Made by a program: the position numbers and the translations under genes
Shown here: one piece after another, positions 54,143 through 63,873 of the stretch
Layout: every line of letters begins with the position of its first letter
Position numbering within the stretch: the first letter of the stretch is position 1
Origin: Candidatus Methylopumilus turicensis
Lineage (GTDB): Bacteria > Pseudomonadota > Gammaproteobacteria > Burkholderiales > Methylophilaceae
DNA length: 64,000 bases
Assembly: GCF_000953015.1 (NCBI RefSeq)
Contig: NZ_LN794158.1
Coordinates: 1,690,989-1,754,988, forward strand
Direction of reading: 5' to 3'
The notes under the pieces: generated by a model
What the model saw: only the letters and a program-made list of their open reading frames with translations
Database searches by the model: none
What the model was told of the DNA's origin: nothing

Positions 54143-54544
54143 TTATTTTTTATCTAAACCAAAAAAGGCCGCACCAGACAAAATTGCCGATGCCGCCAGG
54201 CCCAAAATTAAAGCGATTGGAACCAAATGTTCGTTGTATAGCTTGAACGTTAATAACAACAACAAAGCGATGACAAATATTTTCACCGCTTCAGCCTTAA
54301 GCATTGCGATGAGTATTGCGCCTGCATTATTTTTCTTATCGCCACTCTTAGCAATCAGCGCACCAGCAATTCCGCCTATTACCGCAGACATACCACCACA
54401 CAAGGCTGATATAGCTGCATGCTCTGGGGAAACTACACCAATAATTTTAGCTAATATAAACACTAGTATTGCTACTGAAATAGTCGCCAAAAGCTGCCAT
54501 TTCAACATTTGTTTATATACTTGCGCTGTTTTGAGGTTTTCCAT
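54143..54544 (-). CDS. atpI: ATP synthase assembly protein I
   Basis: Small membrane protein that heads the atp operon and assists c-ring assembly or Mg uptake in other bacteria. The 133-residue product has four predicted membrane segments, including GGMSAVIGGIAGALIAKSGD and the C-terminal LILGLAASAILSGAAFFGL. Family members are poorly conserved; position directly before atpB supports the call. Confidence 0.88.
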   Translation of the reverse strand: MENLKTAQVYKQMLKWQLLATISVAILVFILAKIIGVVSPEHAAISALCGGMSAVIGGIAGALIAKSGDKKNNAGAILIAMLKAEAVKIFVIALLLLLTFKLYNEHLVPIALILGLAASAILSGAAFFGLDKK

Positions 54545-54596
54545 TTTTTGTTATTTTTTGATAAAACAGCACAAATCTTCATGCGCGAAGTCCGCG

Positions 54597-54625
54597 ATTG
54601 TCTTGTTTTATTCAAATCAAGTCAA
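54597..54625 (-). promoter_or_regulatory. Promoter candidate of the atp operon
   Basis: Read on the minus strand, TTGACT (54620-54625) and GACAAT (54597-54602) are separated by exactly 17 bp, matching sigma-70 hexamers at five and four of six positions. They lie between parB and atpI and would start transcription near 54590, about 45 nt before the atpI ATG. Confidence 0.5.
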
Positions 54626-54641
54626 GTCCAGCAGATGACTT

Positions 54642-55490
54642 TTAACGAAATTTCGAAATAATTTCATCTAGCTGATCAAGGCTAGCATAACGAATTTTCA
54701 AGGTACCGGAACCGTACTTGCCGATGTCAATCGTCACAGCAGCACCTAAGCGTTGCGCAAGCGTTTCTTGCAGTCTCAACACATCACGATCTTTGGCCGG
54801 CGACTTTTCAGTTGCGACAGCAGAACTCGATAACTTTTTAACCAATTGTTCTGCAGAGCGAACTGATAGCTGGTTTTGTACAATCTCCTCAGCAGCGGCA
54901 ATCTGTTTTGCACCATCCAAAGTCAGCAGTGCACGTGCATGACCCATATCTAACTTTGAAATTGCCAACATCTCCTGCACGACCCCGTGAAGATTTTGTA
55001 AACGCAATAAATTGGTCACAGCACTGCGTGAACGACCAACTGCGTGAGCAGCTGTTTCGTGCGTCATATCGAACTCATTGATAAGGCGCTGAATACCATT
55101 CGCCTCTTCAATCGGATTAAGGTTTTCTCGTTGAATGTTTTCAATCAACGCCATTGCCAATGCAGCTTCATCAGGAATTTCTTTGATGATCACAGGCACT
55201 TCTGTTAATCCAGCAAGCTGAGAGGCGCGCCATCTTCTTTCGCCTGCAATAATTTCATATTGACCGCCACTCACAAGCCTCACAACGATTGGCTGCATGA
55301 TGCCTTGCGAGCGAATTGAGTCGGCCAAGCTTTCTAGAGAAGCTTGATCCATGTGCGTTCTCGGTTGATACTTACCCGGCTGCAATTTGCCTACAGCCAA
55401 CGTCGCTAGGCTGGCGGACTGATTGTTGGCCTCTTCATCATTTGCCAAAAGCGCATCTAACCCACGACCCAAACCTTTAAGTTTCACCAT
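54642..55490 (-). CDS. parB: Chromosome partitioning protein ParB
   Basis: Binds parS and spreads along DNA as a CTP-dependent clamp to segregate the origin region. The 282-residue protein has the ParA-contacting N-terminus GLGRGLDALLAN, box I QPGKYQPRTHMD, the CTP/arginine motif GERRWRASQLAG, a helix-turn-helix (THETAAHAVGRSRSAVTNLLRL) and the C-terminal dimerisation segment. Two perfect parS sites lie 3.5-5.5 kb away in this window. Operon partner of parA. Confidence 0.97.
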   Translation of the reverse strand: MVKLKGLGRGLDALLANDEEANNQSASLATLAVGKLQPGKYQPRTHMDQASLESLADSIRSQGIMQPIVVRLVSGGQYEIIAGERRWRASQLAGLTEVPVIIKEIPDEAALAMALIENIQRENLNPIEEANGIQRLINEFDMTHETAAHAVGRSRSAVTNLLRLQNLHGVVQEMLAISKLDMGHARALLTLDGAKQIAAAEEIVQNQLSVRSAEQLVKKLSSSAVATEKSPAKDRDVLRLQETLAQRLGAAVTIDIGKYGSGTLKIRYASLDQLDEIISKFR

Positions 55491-55519
55491 TTTTTGTCCA
55501 TTCTATTGATACTGGATGT

Positions 55520-56290
55520 TTATTGTTTTGCTTTTTCTCTGCCAAGAATTTCTTCAGCAAGCTGCAAGTAAGCTTGCGCTCCCTTGGATGACTTATCGTA
55601 AATTAATGCCGGCATCCCATAGCTTGGTGCCTCAGCCAAACGCACATTTCTGGGGATTAATGTGCTGTAAACCTTATCGCCAAAATGACTTACCAATTGT
55701 GCTGAAACTTGCTGCGCCAACATGTTGCGGTTATCAAACATTGTACGTAATAAGCCCTCTATCTCTAGCACTGGGTTAAGGTGAGTGCGTACTTTTTTAA
55801 TCGTATTCACCAAATCTGTCAGACCCTCCAAAGCATAGTATTCACATTGCATTGGAATCATTACCGCATGTGCCGCCGTTAATGCATTGACCGTCACCAA
55901 ATTGAGGGCCGGGGGACAGTCCAGCAAAACATAATCGTATTGATCTTTAATTGCAGCTAAGGCGACTTTTAACTTTGTTTCACGGCCAATTTCATTCACC
56001 AACTCAACTTCCGCGCCCGCTAAGTCTCTATTGGCGGGCAATACATCAAAATTGCTTTTTTCAGTCTTTTGAGTCACTTCAGCCACTGTTTTATCACCAA
56101 TCAGCACGTGATAAATCGTGTGTTTCATCTTTGCTTTATCAATACCACTGCCCGTTGTTGCATTCCCCTGTGGATCCAAATCAACCAATAGAACACGGCT
56201 ACCAAAGGCAGCCAAACTTGCCGCCAAATTGACACAAGTCGTGGTTTTACCAACGCCACCTTTTTGATTTGTAATCGCTAATATTTTCAT
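55520..56290 (-). CDS. parA: Chromosome partitioning ATPase ParA
   Basis: Deviant-Walker ATPase that moves ParB-parS complexes. The 256-residue protein has the Walker A box ITNQKGGVGKTTTCVNLA (near 6-23), VLLVDLDPQGNATTG and YVLLDCPPALNL. The frame is open upstream into rsmG, but the ATG at 56290 (MKILAITNQKGG) is the family start. It lies 13 bp after rsmG and 29 bp before parB, the usual mnmG-rsmG-parA-parB order. Confidence 0.97.
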   Translation of the reverse strand: MKILAITNQKGGVGKTTTCVNLAASLAAFGSRVLLVDLDPQGNATTGSGIDKAKMKHTIYHVLIGDKTVAEVTQKTEKSNFDVLPANRDLAGAEVELVNEIGRETKLKVALAAIKDQYDYVLLDCPPALNLVTVNALTAAHAVMIPMQCEYYALEGLTDLVNTIKKVRTHLNPVLEIEGLLRTMFDNRNMLAQQVSAQLVSHFGDKVYSTLIPRNVRLAEAPSYGMPALIYDKSSKGAQAYLQLAEEILGREKAKQ

Positions 56291-56303
56291 GAAACTACCT
56301 ACT

Positions 56304-56954
56304 TTATTTTGAATGATTGCTAACGGGCTGATATGGCAAAAATGCCAAGTGTCTCTGTGCATCAAGCCCCGGCACATTTAATACTTCTACTTTTGAAGCA
56401 GTAACGCCTGTTTTTGCAGCTAATTCCGCAAGCTCAACTTCAGGATAAACACCCTTCATCGCCAACCACTTTCCTTGTGCATCTAACAAATGGTGCGTTA
56501 AGGAAATGAACAGGCTTAAATCTGAAAACGCACGGGAAATAATGATTTCAAATTTCTTGGTGGACGCAATTTCCTCAACTCGGCCGCCCAGCACTTCTAA
56601 ATTCGCAATCCCCAACTCCGCCTTCGCTTGACGCATAAAGCTGACTTTTTTACTGTTTGAATCAATGACCGTGACCTGCAAATCAGGTAAACAAATCGCT
56701 AGTGGAATGCCTGGTAAGCCCGCCCCACTTCCAACATCTAGCAAATGCTTGGCATCGATAAATGGCAAAACAACCAAACTATCCAACAAGTGCAAGATCA
56801 CCATTTCATCCGCATCACGCACAGCAGTGAGGTTATGCACTTTATTCCACTTTTGCATCAGCGCTAAATAATCGAGCAGCCTCTGTTGGGTTTGCGCTGA
56901 AATATCTAGCTTGGCATCTTTAATGCCTTGTTCGAGAATGGCCTGCTGACTCAT
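56304..56954 (-). CDS. rsmG: 16S rRNA (guanine527-N7)-methyltransferase RsmG
   Basis: Methylates G527 in 16S rRNA using SAM. The 216-residue protein has the N-terminal [21 protein letters not shown], the SAM-binding loop [17 protein letters not shown] (near 71-87) and [13 protein letters not shown]. The start overlaps the mnmG stop by 4 bp (ATGA type), typical of the gidA-gidB pair. Confidence 0.96.
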   Translation of the reverse strand: MSQQAILEQGIKDAKLDISAQTQQRLLDYLALMQKWNKVHNLTAVRDADEMVILHLLDSLVVLPFIDAKHLLDVGSGAGLPGIPLAICLPDLQVTVIDSNSKKVSFMRQAKAELGIANLEVLGGRVEEIASTKKFEIIISRAFSDLSLFISLTHHLLDAQGKWLAMKGVYPEVELAELAAKTGVTASKVEVLNVPGLDAQRHLAFLPYQPVSNHSK

Positions 56955-58873
56955 GCGACCTGTTCACCGGTGACATCTATTTTTTTGGCACGGTTTTTTC
57001 GTTTCAAATAAACCAACAACAAGGAAACAGCGACTGGCGTCACGCCAGACACGCGACCTGCCTGGCCAATCGTTTGAGGTTTATGAAGTGCAAGTTTTTG
57101 CTGCACCTCAATCGACAAACCATGCACATCTGAATAATCCATGTCTTCAGGCAACTTAGTGTGCTCACTGCCTGCTGCACGCTCAATTTCCTCTTGCTGC
57201 CTATCGATATAGCCCTGATATTTTGCAGCAATATCAACCTGTTGGCGGACGTCTTCAGGAATGTCTTCAAACTTAACGGTCGCTTCGCTTGTCGGCAAGC
57301 TCAGCAGACTTTCATAACTTAACTCCGGACGACGTAACAATTCGAAGAGTGAATACTCGTGCTCAATTGCCTTACCAAGCACCCGAATAGCCTCTTCTTT
57401 TGGTAGCGCTCCAGGACGAACCCAAGTTGATTTCAAACGCTCTTGTTCACGCAAAATCGCCTCTTGCTTGCGAGAGAATGCTTCCCATCGCACATCGTCA
57501 ACCAAACCAATCTTACGACCCGCCTCAGTTAATCGAATATCTGCGTTATCTTCACGTAGCAACAGTCGATACTCTGCACGACTTGTAAACATACGATAGG
57601 GCTCAGTTACGCCCCTAGTAATCAAATCATCAACCAACACTCCCAAATACGCTTGGTTACGCGCCGGACACCAACTCTCTCTTTCCTGAGCATACAAAGC
57701 CGCGTTCGCGCCCGCTAACAATCCTTGAGCACCAGCTTCTTCGTAACCCGTTGTTCCGTTGATTTGACCAGCAAAAAACAAACCTCTAACCGCTTTAGTT
57801 TCTAGCGAATCCTTCAAACCACGCGGATCATAGTAATCGTACTCAATCGCGTAACCTGGACGAAGGATATGTGCATTCTCAAGCCCACGAATAGAACGGA
57901 CCAGTTGATACTGAATATCAAAAGGAAGGCTCGTAGAAATACCGTTAGGATAGATTTCGTTTGTTTCCAAGCCCTCTGGCTCAAGGAAAATTTGGTGAGA
58001 TTCTTTATCAGAAAAACGATGAATTTTGTCTTCTACAGAAGGGCAGTAGCGAGGACCAATTCCTTCAATCACACCAGTGTACATGGGCGATCTGTCTAAA
58101 CCACTCCTAATGATGTCATGCGTTTTTTCATTTGTATGTGTAATCCAGCAAGGCACTTGTCTTGGATGCTGATTAACATTTCCCAAAAATGAAAATACTG
58201 GGACAGGGTTGTCGCCCGGCTGCTCTTGCATCACCGAATAATCAATCGTTCGACCATCAATACGAGGTGGCGTACCTGTTTTTAGGCGTCCAACAGGCAG
58301 GCCAATCTCTCTCAGTCTTGAAGCTAATGAAATGGCAGGGGGATCACCTGCGCGACCAGCCTCATAATGACTTAAACCTACATGAATCAAGCCAGCCAAG
58401 AACGTTCCGGCAGTCAACACAACGGCTTTAGCTTCAAATCGGAGTCCAATTTGGGTGACCACGCCGGCCACCTTGTCGCCGTCTAGAATAATGTCATCAA
58501 CAGCCTGCTGAAATAACCAAAGATTTTCTTGGTTTTCCAAGCGATGGCGAATCGCCGCTTTATATAGAATACGATCTGCTTGGGCTCTCGTTGCGCGCAC
58601 AGCAGGGCCCTTGCTAGAGTTTAATATGCGAAACTGGATACCGCCCTCATCGGTCGCGGCAGCCATCGCACCACCAAGCGCGTCTATCTCCTTGACCAAA
58701 TGCCCCTTACCAATCCCGCCAATTGAGGGATTGCAAGACATCTGTCCAAGCGTCTCAATGTTGTGCGTCAACAGTAAGGTTTTCTGACCCATTCGAGCAG
58801 ATGCAAGTGCAGCTTCTGTTCCCGCATGGCCACCGCCGATAACGATCACATCAAATTTTTCTGTGAATTGCAT
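56951..58873 (-). CDS. mnmG: tRNA uridine 5-carboxymethylaminomethyl modification enzyme MnmG
   Basis: FAD enzyme that, with MnmE, modifies the wobble uridine of several tRNAs. The 640-residue protein has the N-terminal FAD motif [43 protein letters not shown] and [15 protein letters not shown], and the C-terminal helical GidA domain ending with [19 protein letters not shown]. Its partner mnmE lies about 1.3 kb away in the same cluster. Confidence 0.97.
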   Translation of the reverse strand: MQFTEKFDVIVIGGGHAGTEAALASARMGQKTLLLTHNIETLGQMSCNPSIGGIGKGHLVKEIDALGGAMAAATDEGGIQFRILNSSKGPAVRATRAQADRILYKAAIRHRLENQENLWLFQQAVDDIILDGDKVAGVVTQIGLRFEAKAVVLTAGTFLAGLIHVGLSHYEAGRAGDPPAISLASRLREIGLPVGRLKTGTPPRIDGRTIDYSVMQEQPGDNPVPVFSFLGNVNQHPRQVPCWITHTNEKTHDIIRSGLDRSPMYTGVIEGIGPRYCPSVEDKIHRFSDKESHQIFLEPEGLETNEIYPNGISTSLPFDIQYQLVRSIRGLENAHILRPGYAIEYDYYDPRGLKDSLETKAVRGLFFAGQINGTTGYEEAGAQGLLAGANAALYAQERESWCPARNQAYLGVLVDDLITRGVTEPYRMFTSRAEYRLLLREDNADIRLTEAGRKIGLVDDVRWEAFSRKQEAILREQERLKSTWVRPGALPKEEAIRVLGKAIEHEYSLFELLRRPELSYESLLSLPTSEATVKFEDIPEDVRQQVDIAAKYQGYIDRQQEEIERAAGSEHTKLPEDMDYSDVHGLSIEVQQKLALHKPQTIGQAGRVSGVTPVAVSLLLVYLKRKNRAKKIDVTGEQVA

Positions 58874-59113
58874 GAAAATAATGCTTAATAACGAAAGACT
58901 TGTATCTTACTTTAATCTCAAGACCACGTCATGCCAAACCAATCATGTTTCACGTGAAACATGTGGCTAATTTGAAATAACATTAAATCGAAATATTTCC
59001 TTAACATAAATGTCTTATTATCAATATAATGTGAGTTGTAGCTTAGTATTTTGCTTAAACAATACTTCATGTTCTGAACAACATACTTCAAATTATTAAT
59101 AAAGGGGACAATA
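58874..59113. other. Divergent intergenic region between mnmG and the SHP cytochrome gene
   Basis: About 240 AT-rich bases with no supported gene. The left part holds a perfect parS site. The right part must hold the promoter of the cytochrome c gene, but I see no clear -35/-10 pair; a short palindrome, gttctgaac, occurs near 59074. AAGGGG precedes the cytochrome ATG as its ribosome binding site. Confidence 0.6.
58946..58961. promoter_or_regulatory. parS site (ParB-binding), intergenic
   Basis: TGTTTCACGTGAAACA matches the 16-bp parS consensus at every position, and the palindrome extends two more bases on each side. It lies 73 bp upstream of mnmG and about 3.5 kb from parB. Such sites nucleate ParB near the replication origin. 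Confidence 0.95.
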
Positions 59114-59539
59114 ATGAAAAAACTATCTTATATCTTGGCAGCGATTCTTAGCGTGACCGCATTCAGCGCTCAAGCCGATGTTGAAACAGCACAAAAACTT
59201 GCTGATAAATATGCAATCATTGCAAAAAACATCAACCCAGCTTCAACTGGCTTATCTTCTGAAGACGGTAAAAAGTTTTTCAATCGCGAATTAACAATTA
59301 AAGGCAAACAAGTAGCGTGCGCTTCATGCCACACTACAAATCCAGCAAATGAAGGCAAGCACATCGTTACGAACAAACCTATTCGCCCTCTTGCACCAGC
59401 TGTAAACGAAAAACGCTTTACATCAGTGGACACTGTAGAAAAGAATTTTACTAAGCATTGCAATGACATCATCGGTCGTGATTGTACTGCTCAGGAAAAA
59501 GGCAACTACATTGCTTACCTTATTACCGTAACTAAGTAA
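59114..59539 (+). CDS. SHP-type cytochrome c (DUF1924)
   Basis: Exported c-type cytochrome of 141 residues with a signal peptide (cleavage after SAQA, residue 21) and one heme motif, CASCH (69-73). The region HCNDIIGRDC (115-124) has an Asn flanked by two Cys, which matches sphaeroides heme protein, where Asn is the sixth ligand and the cysteines form a disulfide next to it. SHP binds oxygen and NO in vitro; the biological role is unsettled. A cytochrome b561 gene follows after 14 bp. Confidence 0.87.
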   Translation: MKKLSYILAAILSVTAFSAQADVETAQKLADKYAIIAKNINPASTGLSSEDGKKFFNRELTIKGKQVACASCHTTNPANEGKHIVTNKPIRPLAPAVNEKRFTSVDTVEKNFTKHCNDIIGRDCTAQEKGNYIAYLITVTK

Positions 59540-59553
59540 TTTAGCGCGTTTAA

Positions 59554-60189
59554 ATGCGGTACGTTTGGGATCCATTTGTTAGGATTTTTCACTGGTCTTT
59601 AGTGATTGCTTTCGGTATCGCATTTTATACGCACGAATCCGAATGGGATCGTATTACACACACCAACGCTGGTTACGTCGCTGGCAGCTTAATAGTAAGT
59701 CGCATTTTTTGGGGGTTTTTGTGTACAGGCTACGCCAAGTTTAAAAGCTTTCCACCCAATCCTGAAGGCGCTGTTCGTTACGCATGGAGGACTCTTCAAG
59801 GGCGATCCAAGCCTTTTGTAGGTCACAATCCAGCGGGCTCTTTAGTCATTTATATGCTACTGGCGCTGGGCTTGATGACTGTCATCAGTGGTTTTTTGGT
59901 ATTTAACGATGGCTGGTTATTTAACGCACCAGCTCTTTTACATGCCATCCATTTCTATAGCGCATGGGCATGGCTCGGCTTAGTATGCATTCATGTCCTT
60001 GGCGTCGTTACAGAAAGCATCGTCCATAAAGACAATTTAATTGTAGCGATGTTTACTGGAGTAAAATACGACGCAAGTGAAGCCGTTGAGCCCAAGAACC
60101 AAGAGAATGTTTCACGTGAAACACATCGAATATTCGCTGTGTTTGGTGTCCCGTGTAGGGTGCTATTAAGACTTTTTAATAAAAAATAA
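59554..60189 (+). CDS. Cytochrome b561-family membrane protein
   Basis: 211-residue membrane protein with four predicted segments and candidate heme-ligand His residues (WDPFVRIFHWSLV near 13, HNPAGSL near 91, HAIHFYSAWAWLGLVCIHVLG near 130-150). It probably passes quinol-derived electrons to the SHP cytochrome encoded 14 bp upstream. A perfect parS site lies inside its coding sequence, at codons 185-190 (NVSRET). The soluble C-terminal tail (about residues 170-211) that carries those codons looks weakly constrained. Confidence 0.88.
   Translation: MRYVWDPFVRIFHWSLVIAFGIAFYTHESEWDRITHTNAGYVAGSLIVSRIFWGFLCTGYAKFKSFPPNPEGAVRYAWRTLQGRSKPFVGHNPAGSLVIYMLLALGLMTVISGFLVFNDGWLFNAPALLHAIHFYSAWAWLGLVCIHVLGVVTESIVHKDNLIVAMFTGVKYDASEAVEPKNQENVSRETHRIFAVFGVPCRVLLRLFNKK
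60108..60123. promoter_or_regulatory. parS site (ParB-binding), inside the cytochrome b561 gene
   Basis: TGTTTCACGTGAAACA again matches parS perfectly, here within an open reading frame where it encodes the codons for V-S-R-E-T. It lies 1.16 kb from the intergenic parS. Two exact 16-mers this close in random sequence would be very unlikely, so this is a genuine second loading site. Confidence 0.93.
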
Positions 60190-60190
60190 C

Positions 60191-61543
60191 TTACTTACCA
60201 ATACAAAACTTACTAAAAATCTCTCCCAACAAGTCATCTGGCGTGAACTCACCAGTCACTGTGCTCAGGGCATCTTGAGCCATACGCAAATTTTCAGCAA
60301 CAATTTCAGATTGATTAATCGATCCCAAGGCTGAACTCAAAAATTGCTCAACTTGTTTAATAGCATCCAAGTGGCGGGTTCTTGCCATAAACACCCCCTC
60401 GCTTGTTGATGTCCAACCTACGATTTTGAGTAATGTTTCGCGCAGCAGATTGACCCCATCTCCAGTTTTAGCAGACAGATGGATATGGGCTTCACCCGCC
60501 AAATATTCAACAAACGGAAGACTTTTCGTCAAATCAATTTTGTTATGCACCCAGATTTTGGGGATATCCCTCGGTAAACGCGCTAAAATCGATCTTTCAA
60601 TCTCGGTAATGCCATTAGCTGCATCTAGTAATAATAATGCGATGTTGGCGCTTTCTAGCGCTCGCCAAGTTCTGGCAATCCCGAATTGTTCAATTTCATC
60701 TTCTGTCTCACGAAGTCCAGCCGTATCAACCACATGAAGCGGTATTCCATTGATTTGTATTGCGCTTTTAATCGTGTCACGCGTCGTGCCAGCAATTGAG
60801 GTCACAATAGCAATATCATCAGCAGCCAATTGATTGATCAAACTAGACTTACCAACATTGGGCTGGCCAACTAAAACGACCGTTAATCCTTCTCGCAATA
60901 AATGACCTTGCTTAGATTCATTATAGATTCTTTGTAATTCAGCTTGAACGCCTTCGATTTTCTGCTTCACATTCCCCTGAGAAATAAAATCGATCTCTTC
61001 CTCAGGGAAGTCTAAACACGCCTCAACGAACATTCGTAACTCAACCAAGCGCTGGAGAAGGGCATTGATGCGATTCGAGAACTCACCCGATAAAGAGCGC
61101 ATCGCGCTTTTTGCGGCTTCAGAGGTTGCTGCATTGATGACATCCGCCACAGCCTCAGCTTGGGCAAGGTCCATTTTTTCATTGAGATAAGCGCGGCGCG
61201 TAAATTCACCGGGCGCCGCTTGACGAGCACCTAGTGATAAACAACGCGATAACAGAATTTGTAGGAGGGCGGGGCCGCCATGCGCTTGCAATTCCAGCAC
61301 CTCCTCACCAGTGTAGGAATTAGGTGATGAATAATAAATCGCAATACCCTGATCTAATACTTGTCCATCAACATCTTGAAATGGAAGATAAGCCGCATAG
61401 CGCGGCTTAGGACAATGCCCGAGAATGGCAGTGGCAATCTGCATGACTGCCGGTCCTGAAACTCGGACCACACCGATACCACCAGAGCCGGATGCAGTAG
61501 CTATCGCGGCTATGGTGTCGCTGATATTGTTAACGTACTGCAT
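60191..61543 (-). CDS. mnmE: tRNA modification GTPase MnmE
   Basis: GTPase partner of MnmG in wobble-uridine modification. The 450-residue protein has the N-terminal folate-binding domain ([20 protein letters not shown]), the inserted G domain with G1 [15 protein letters not shown] (near 223-237), G3 [10 protein letters not shown] and G4 HNKIDL, and the diagnostic C-terminal CIGK. The ATG at 61543 is preferred over the frame start at 61573. It begins inside the last 14 bp of yidC. Convergent with cytochrome b561. Confidence 0.96.
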   Translation of the reverse strand: MQYVNNISDTIAAIATASGSGGIGVVRVSGPAVMQIATAILGHCPKPRYAAYLPFQDVDGQVLDQGIAIYYSSPNSYTGEEVLELQAHGGPALLQILLSRCLSLGARQAAPGEFTRRAYLNEKMDLAQAEAVADVINAATSEAAKSAMRSLSGEFSNRINALLQRLVELRMFVEACLDFPEEEIDFISQGNVKQKIEGVQAELQRIYNESKQGHLLREGLTVVLVGQPNVGKSSLINQLAADDIAIVTSIAGTTRDTIKSAIQINGIPLHVVDTAGLRETEDEIEQFGIARTWRALESANIALLLLDAANGITEIERSILARLPRDIPKIWVHNKIDLTKSLPFVEYLAGEAHIHLSAKTGDGVNLLRETLLKIVGWTSTSEGVFMARTRHLDAIKQVEQFLSSALGSINQSEIVAENLRMAQDALSTVTGEFTPDDLLGEIFSKFCIGK

Positions 61544-63203
61544 TTCCTTTTTTCTTAGCGAGTGTTGCCGCATGGATCAAGTGATTGATACGTGCCTGCT
61601 GTGCAATAGAGAGCACGTTGTTAACTAACCAATATAGAACCAGGCCCGCTGGGAAGAAGAAGAAGAAAACGCTAAATACGATCGGCATAATCGCCATCAC
61701 CTTCGCCTGCATAGGGTCGGCAGGCTTTGGATTTAGCTTAGTTTGAATAATCATAGAAATGCCCATTAGAATGGGTAACAAACCAATTGGCATTCCGCCG
61801 ATCAGTGGCAAGAACTCTGGAATATGACCAAATAAACTATCTGGTGCAGATAGGTCGGTAATCCAAAGAACAAATGGTGCATTACGCATCTCAACGCTGG
61901 CGAGCAGCATCCAATAGAGTGAAATAAAGACTGGGATTTGCACTAGGATCGGTAGACAGCCGCCCATCGGGTTAATCTTTTCTTTTTTATACAGCTCCAT
62001 CATGCCTTGCTGCATTTTTTGGCGGTCATCGCCAAATTTTTCTTTTAGGCTTTGTAAGCGCGGCGCCAACTCACGCATTTGCGCCATGTTACGGTAACCA
62101 GACGCTGAAAGTGGATAGAAAGCGAGTTTGATCAATACCGTGAGCAAGATGATGGAATAGCCCCAATTACCTACGACATCCTGGATAATCGACAAAATCA
62201 TGAAGAGCGGTGAAGCAATAAAACTTAACCAGCCATAGTCAACGGTGTACTCCAACCCTGGTGCAGCTTTGACAAGGTCATCATGAGTTTGTGGGCCCAT
62301 GTAGAGTTTGGCATTTAGATCCTTACTAGCCCCTGGCGCAACTGAAGATAAAGACATTTTCGTGCCAATTGCAAAAATTTTGTTCCCTAGATCTTTCGTG
62401 TAGAACTCTTGAGACTCTTTAGCCTGCGGAATCCAAGCACTGACAAAATAATGTTGTACCAAGCCAACCCAGCCATCTTTGGCAAGTTTGGACAGAGGCT
62501 CTTTACTCATGTCACCAAAGTTAACCTTTTTAAATTTATCAGCATCAGTAAAGTATGCACCGCCGGTAAACGTCGGCATCATCTTCGTGCCTTGGTTAGA
62601 TTCACTATCATGAATGATTTGGTAGTAAGCCAATGGCTCTAAAGCGAAACCTGATCCGTTAATAATGACCTGGTCAACCTTGACTTCATAACTGCCACGT
62701 ACAAAGGTATAGGTCTTCGTCAGCTTGACGCCTGCAGGGCTTAACCATTCAAGCGATACTTTTAATTCATTTTGATCGGCAGCCATTTGGTAGGTGTTCG
62801 TAGCGCTAGTAAACACTTCCTTATGTGTGGCTAAACCATCAATCGCAATACCTGACTGAATGACGTAAACGGATGGCGCAATTTGATCACTCAATAGTAC
62901 AAAGTTATTTGCATCTGAATTATCAGCGCGATGCTGCGTTAACTCTAATTGACGAATATCAGCACCCATTGTGTCGATTTCAGCTTTAAACAAATCTGTT
63001 TGCACTGAAATGCGCTTATCCGTTTGAAGACGGAACTGTGTTTCTTTTTCTTTATCAACCGCCGCTATGGTCGTTTTAGTTGGGATGTCGTCTTGAGTTG
63101 CCACAACAGGCTCAATCGGCCTATGTTTTTCTTGCCATGCATTCCAAAAAAACAAAATTGAAAATGACAAAACAACAAACAAAATCAGTCTTTTAACGTC
63201 CAT
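61530..63203 (-). CDS. yidC: Membrane protein insertase YidC
   Basis: Inserts and folds inner-membrane proteins, alone or with Sec. The 557-residue protein has the first membrane segment ([20 protein letters not shown]), a large periplasmic beta domain (about 60-350) and the conserved five-segment core with [41 protein letters not shown] and [18 protein letters not shown]. Part of the rpmH-rnpA-yidD-yidC-mnmE cluster. Confidence 0.97.
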   Translation of the reverse strand: MDVKRLILFVVLSFSILFFWNAWQEKHRPIEPVVATQDDIPTKTTIAAVDKEKETQFRLQTDKRISVQTDLFKAEIDTMGADIRQLELTQHRADNSDANNFVLLSDQIAPSVYVIQSGIAIDGLATHKEVFTSATNTYQMAADQNELKVSLEWLSPAGVKLTKTYTFVRGSYEVKVDQVIINGSGFALEPLAYYQIIHDSESNQGTKMMPTFTGGAYFTDADKFKKVNFGDMSKEPLSKLAKDGWVGLVQHYFVSAWIPQAKESQEFYTKDLGNKIFAIGTKMSLSSVAPGASKDLNAKLYMGPQTHDDLVKAAPGLEYTVDYGWLSFIASPLFMILSIIQDVVGNWGYSIILLTVLIKLAFYPLSASGYRNMAQMRELAPRLQSLKEKFGDDRQKMQQGMMELYKKEKINPMGGCLPILVQIPVFISLYWMLLASVEMRNAPFVLWITDLSAPDSLFGHIPEFLPLIGGMPIGLLPILMGISMIIQTKLNPKPADPMQAKVMAIMPIVFSVFFFFFPAGLVLYWLVNNVLSIAQQARINHLIHAATLAKKKGNAVR

Positions 63204-63234
63204 ATTTATTTTCGTCTTTGCGCTAGTGTATTAA

Positions 63235-63444
63235 TTAAGGAATAGGATCATGGCCACCGACATGCCAAGGATGGCATTTTAACAATCGGCGCACAGTATA
63301 GTAAAAGCCTTTAAAGGCACCATGCTTTTCAATAGATAGATATGCATAGTGTGAGCAAGTTGGACTAAAACGGCATTGCGGACCCAGTAATGGGCTTAGA
63401 AAGCGCTGATAGCATCTAATTAACAACAATAAAATTTTAGCCAA
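63235..63444 (-). CDS. yidD: Membrane protein insertion efficiency factor YidD
   Basis: Small 69-residue protein (DUF37) with the conserved [21 protein letters not shown] and [11 protein letters not shown]...[24 protein letters not shown] pattern, of which the Cys and aromatic residues are diagnostic. It assists YidC-dependent insertion in other bacteria. It lies 31 bp before yidC and 34 bp after rnpA. Confidence 0.95.
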   Translation of the reverse strand: MAKILLLLIRCYQRFLSPLLGPQCRFSPTCSHYAYLSIEKHGAFKGFYYTVRRLLKCHPWHVGGHDPIP

Positions 63445-63478
63445 TGTCTTCTCTGTATTTCAAAATCAATCAAGCATG

Positions 63479-63823
63479 CTACTTATTTTTCAGCTTACCG
63501 ATCAGCATATCAAACTCTTGGACAATTTCATTGAAGTTTTTATGACTGAATGGCTTTTGAGGTCGAATGACGAGGTCTAAGTGACTAAAGTTAGCTTTGT
63601 TTCGTCTGAACAGCTCTTTTAGGACTCTGCGCATGTAATTACGATCCACAGATAACTTGGCCACCTTCTTACTGACAACTAATCCGAGCCTTGCGTATTG
63701 AAGCGGATTGTTCCTATAGTTAATAACTAAGGTTGCGCCTGAGATGCGCTTGCGGAAATTAAAAACGGATGAAAAATCATCCGTTTTTAGTAATCTCAAT
63801 TCACTAGGAAATTTAAAATTCAT
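63479..63823 (-). CDS. rnpA: Ribonuclease P protein component
   Basis: Basic protein that binds the RNase P RNA and helps mature tRNA 5' ends. The 114-residue protein has the RNR-type motif region LGLVVSKKVAKLSVDRNYMRRVLKE (shown by its central part, SVDRNYMRRVLKELFR) and HLDLVIRP. It follows rpmH by about 50 bp, the universal order. Confidence 0.96.
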   Translation of the reverse strand: MNFKFPSELRLLKTDDFSSVFNFRKRISGATLVINYRNNPLQYARLGLVVSKKVAKLSVDRNYMRRVLKELFRRNKANFSHLDLVIRPQKPFSHKNFNEIVQEFDMLIGKLKNK

Positions 63824-63873
63824 ACTTACCTAATTCGTGAACACAGGGATCGACCGTGTGAACAGGTAAGATT

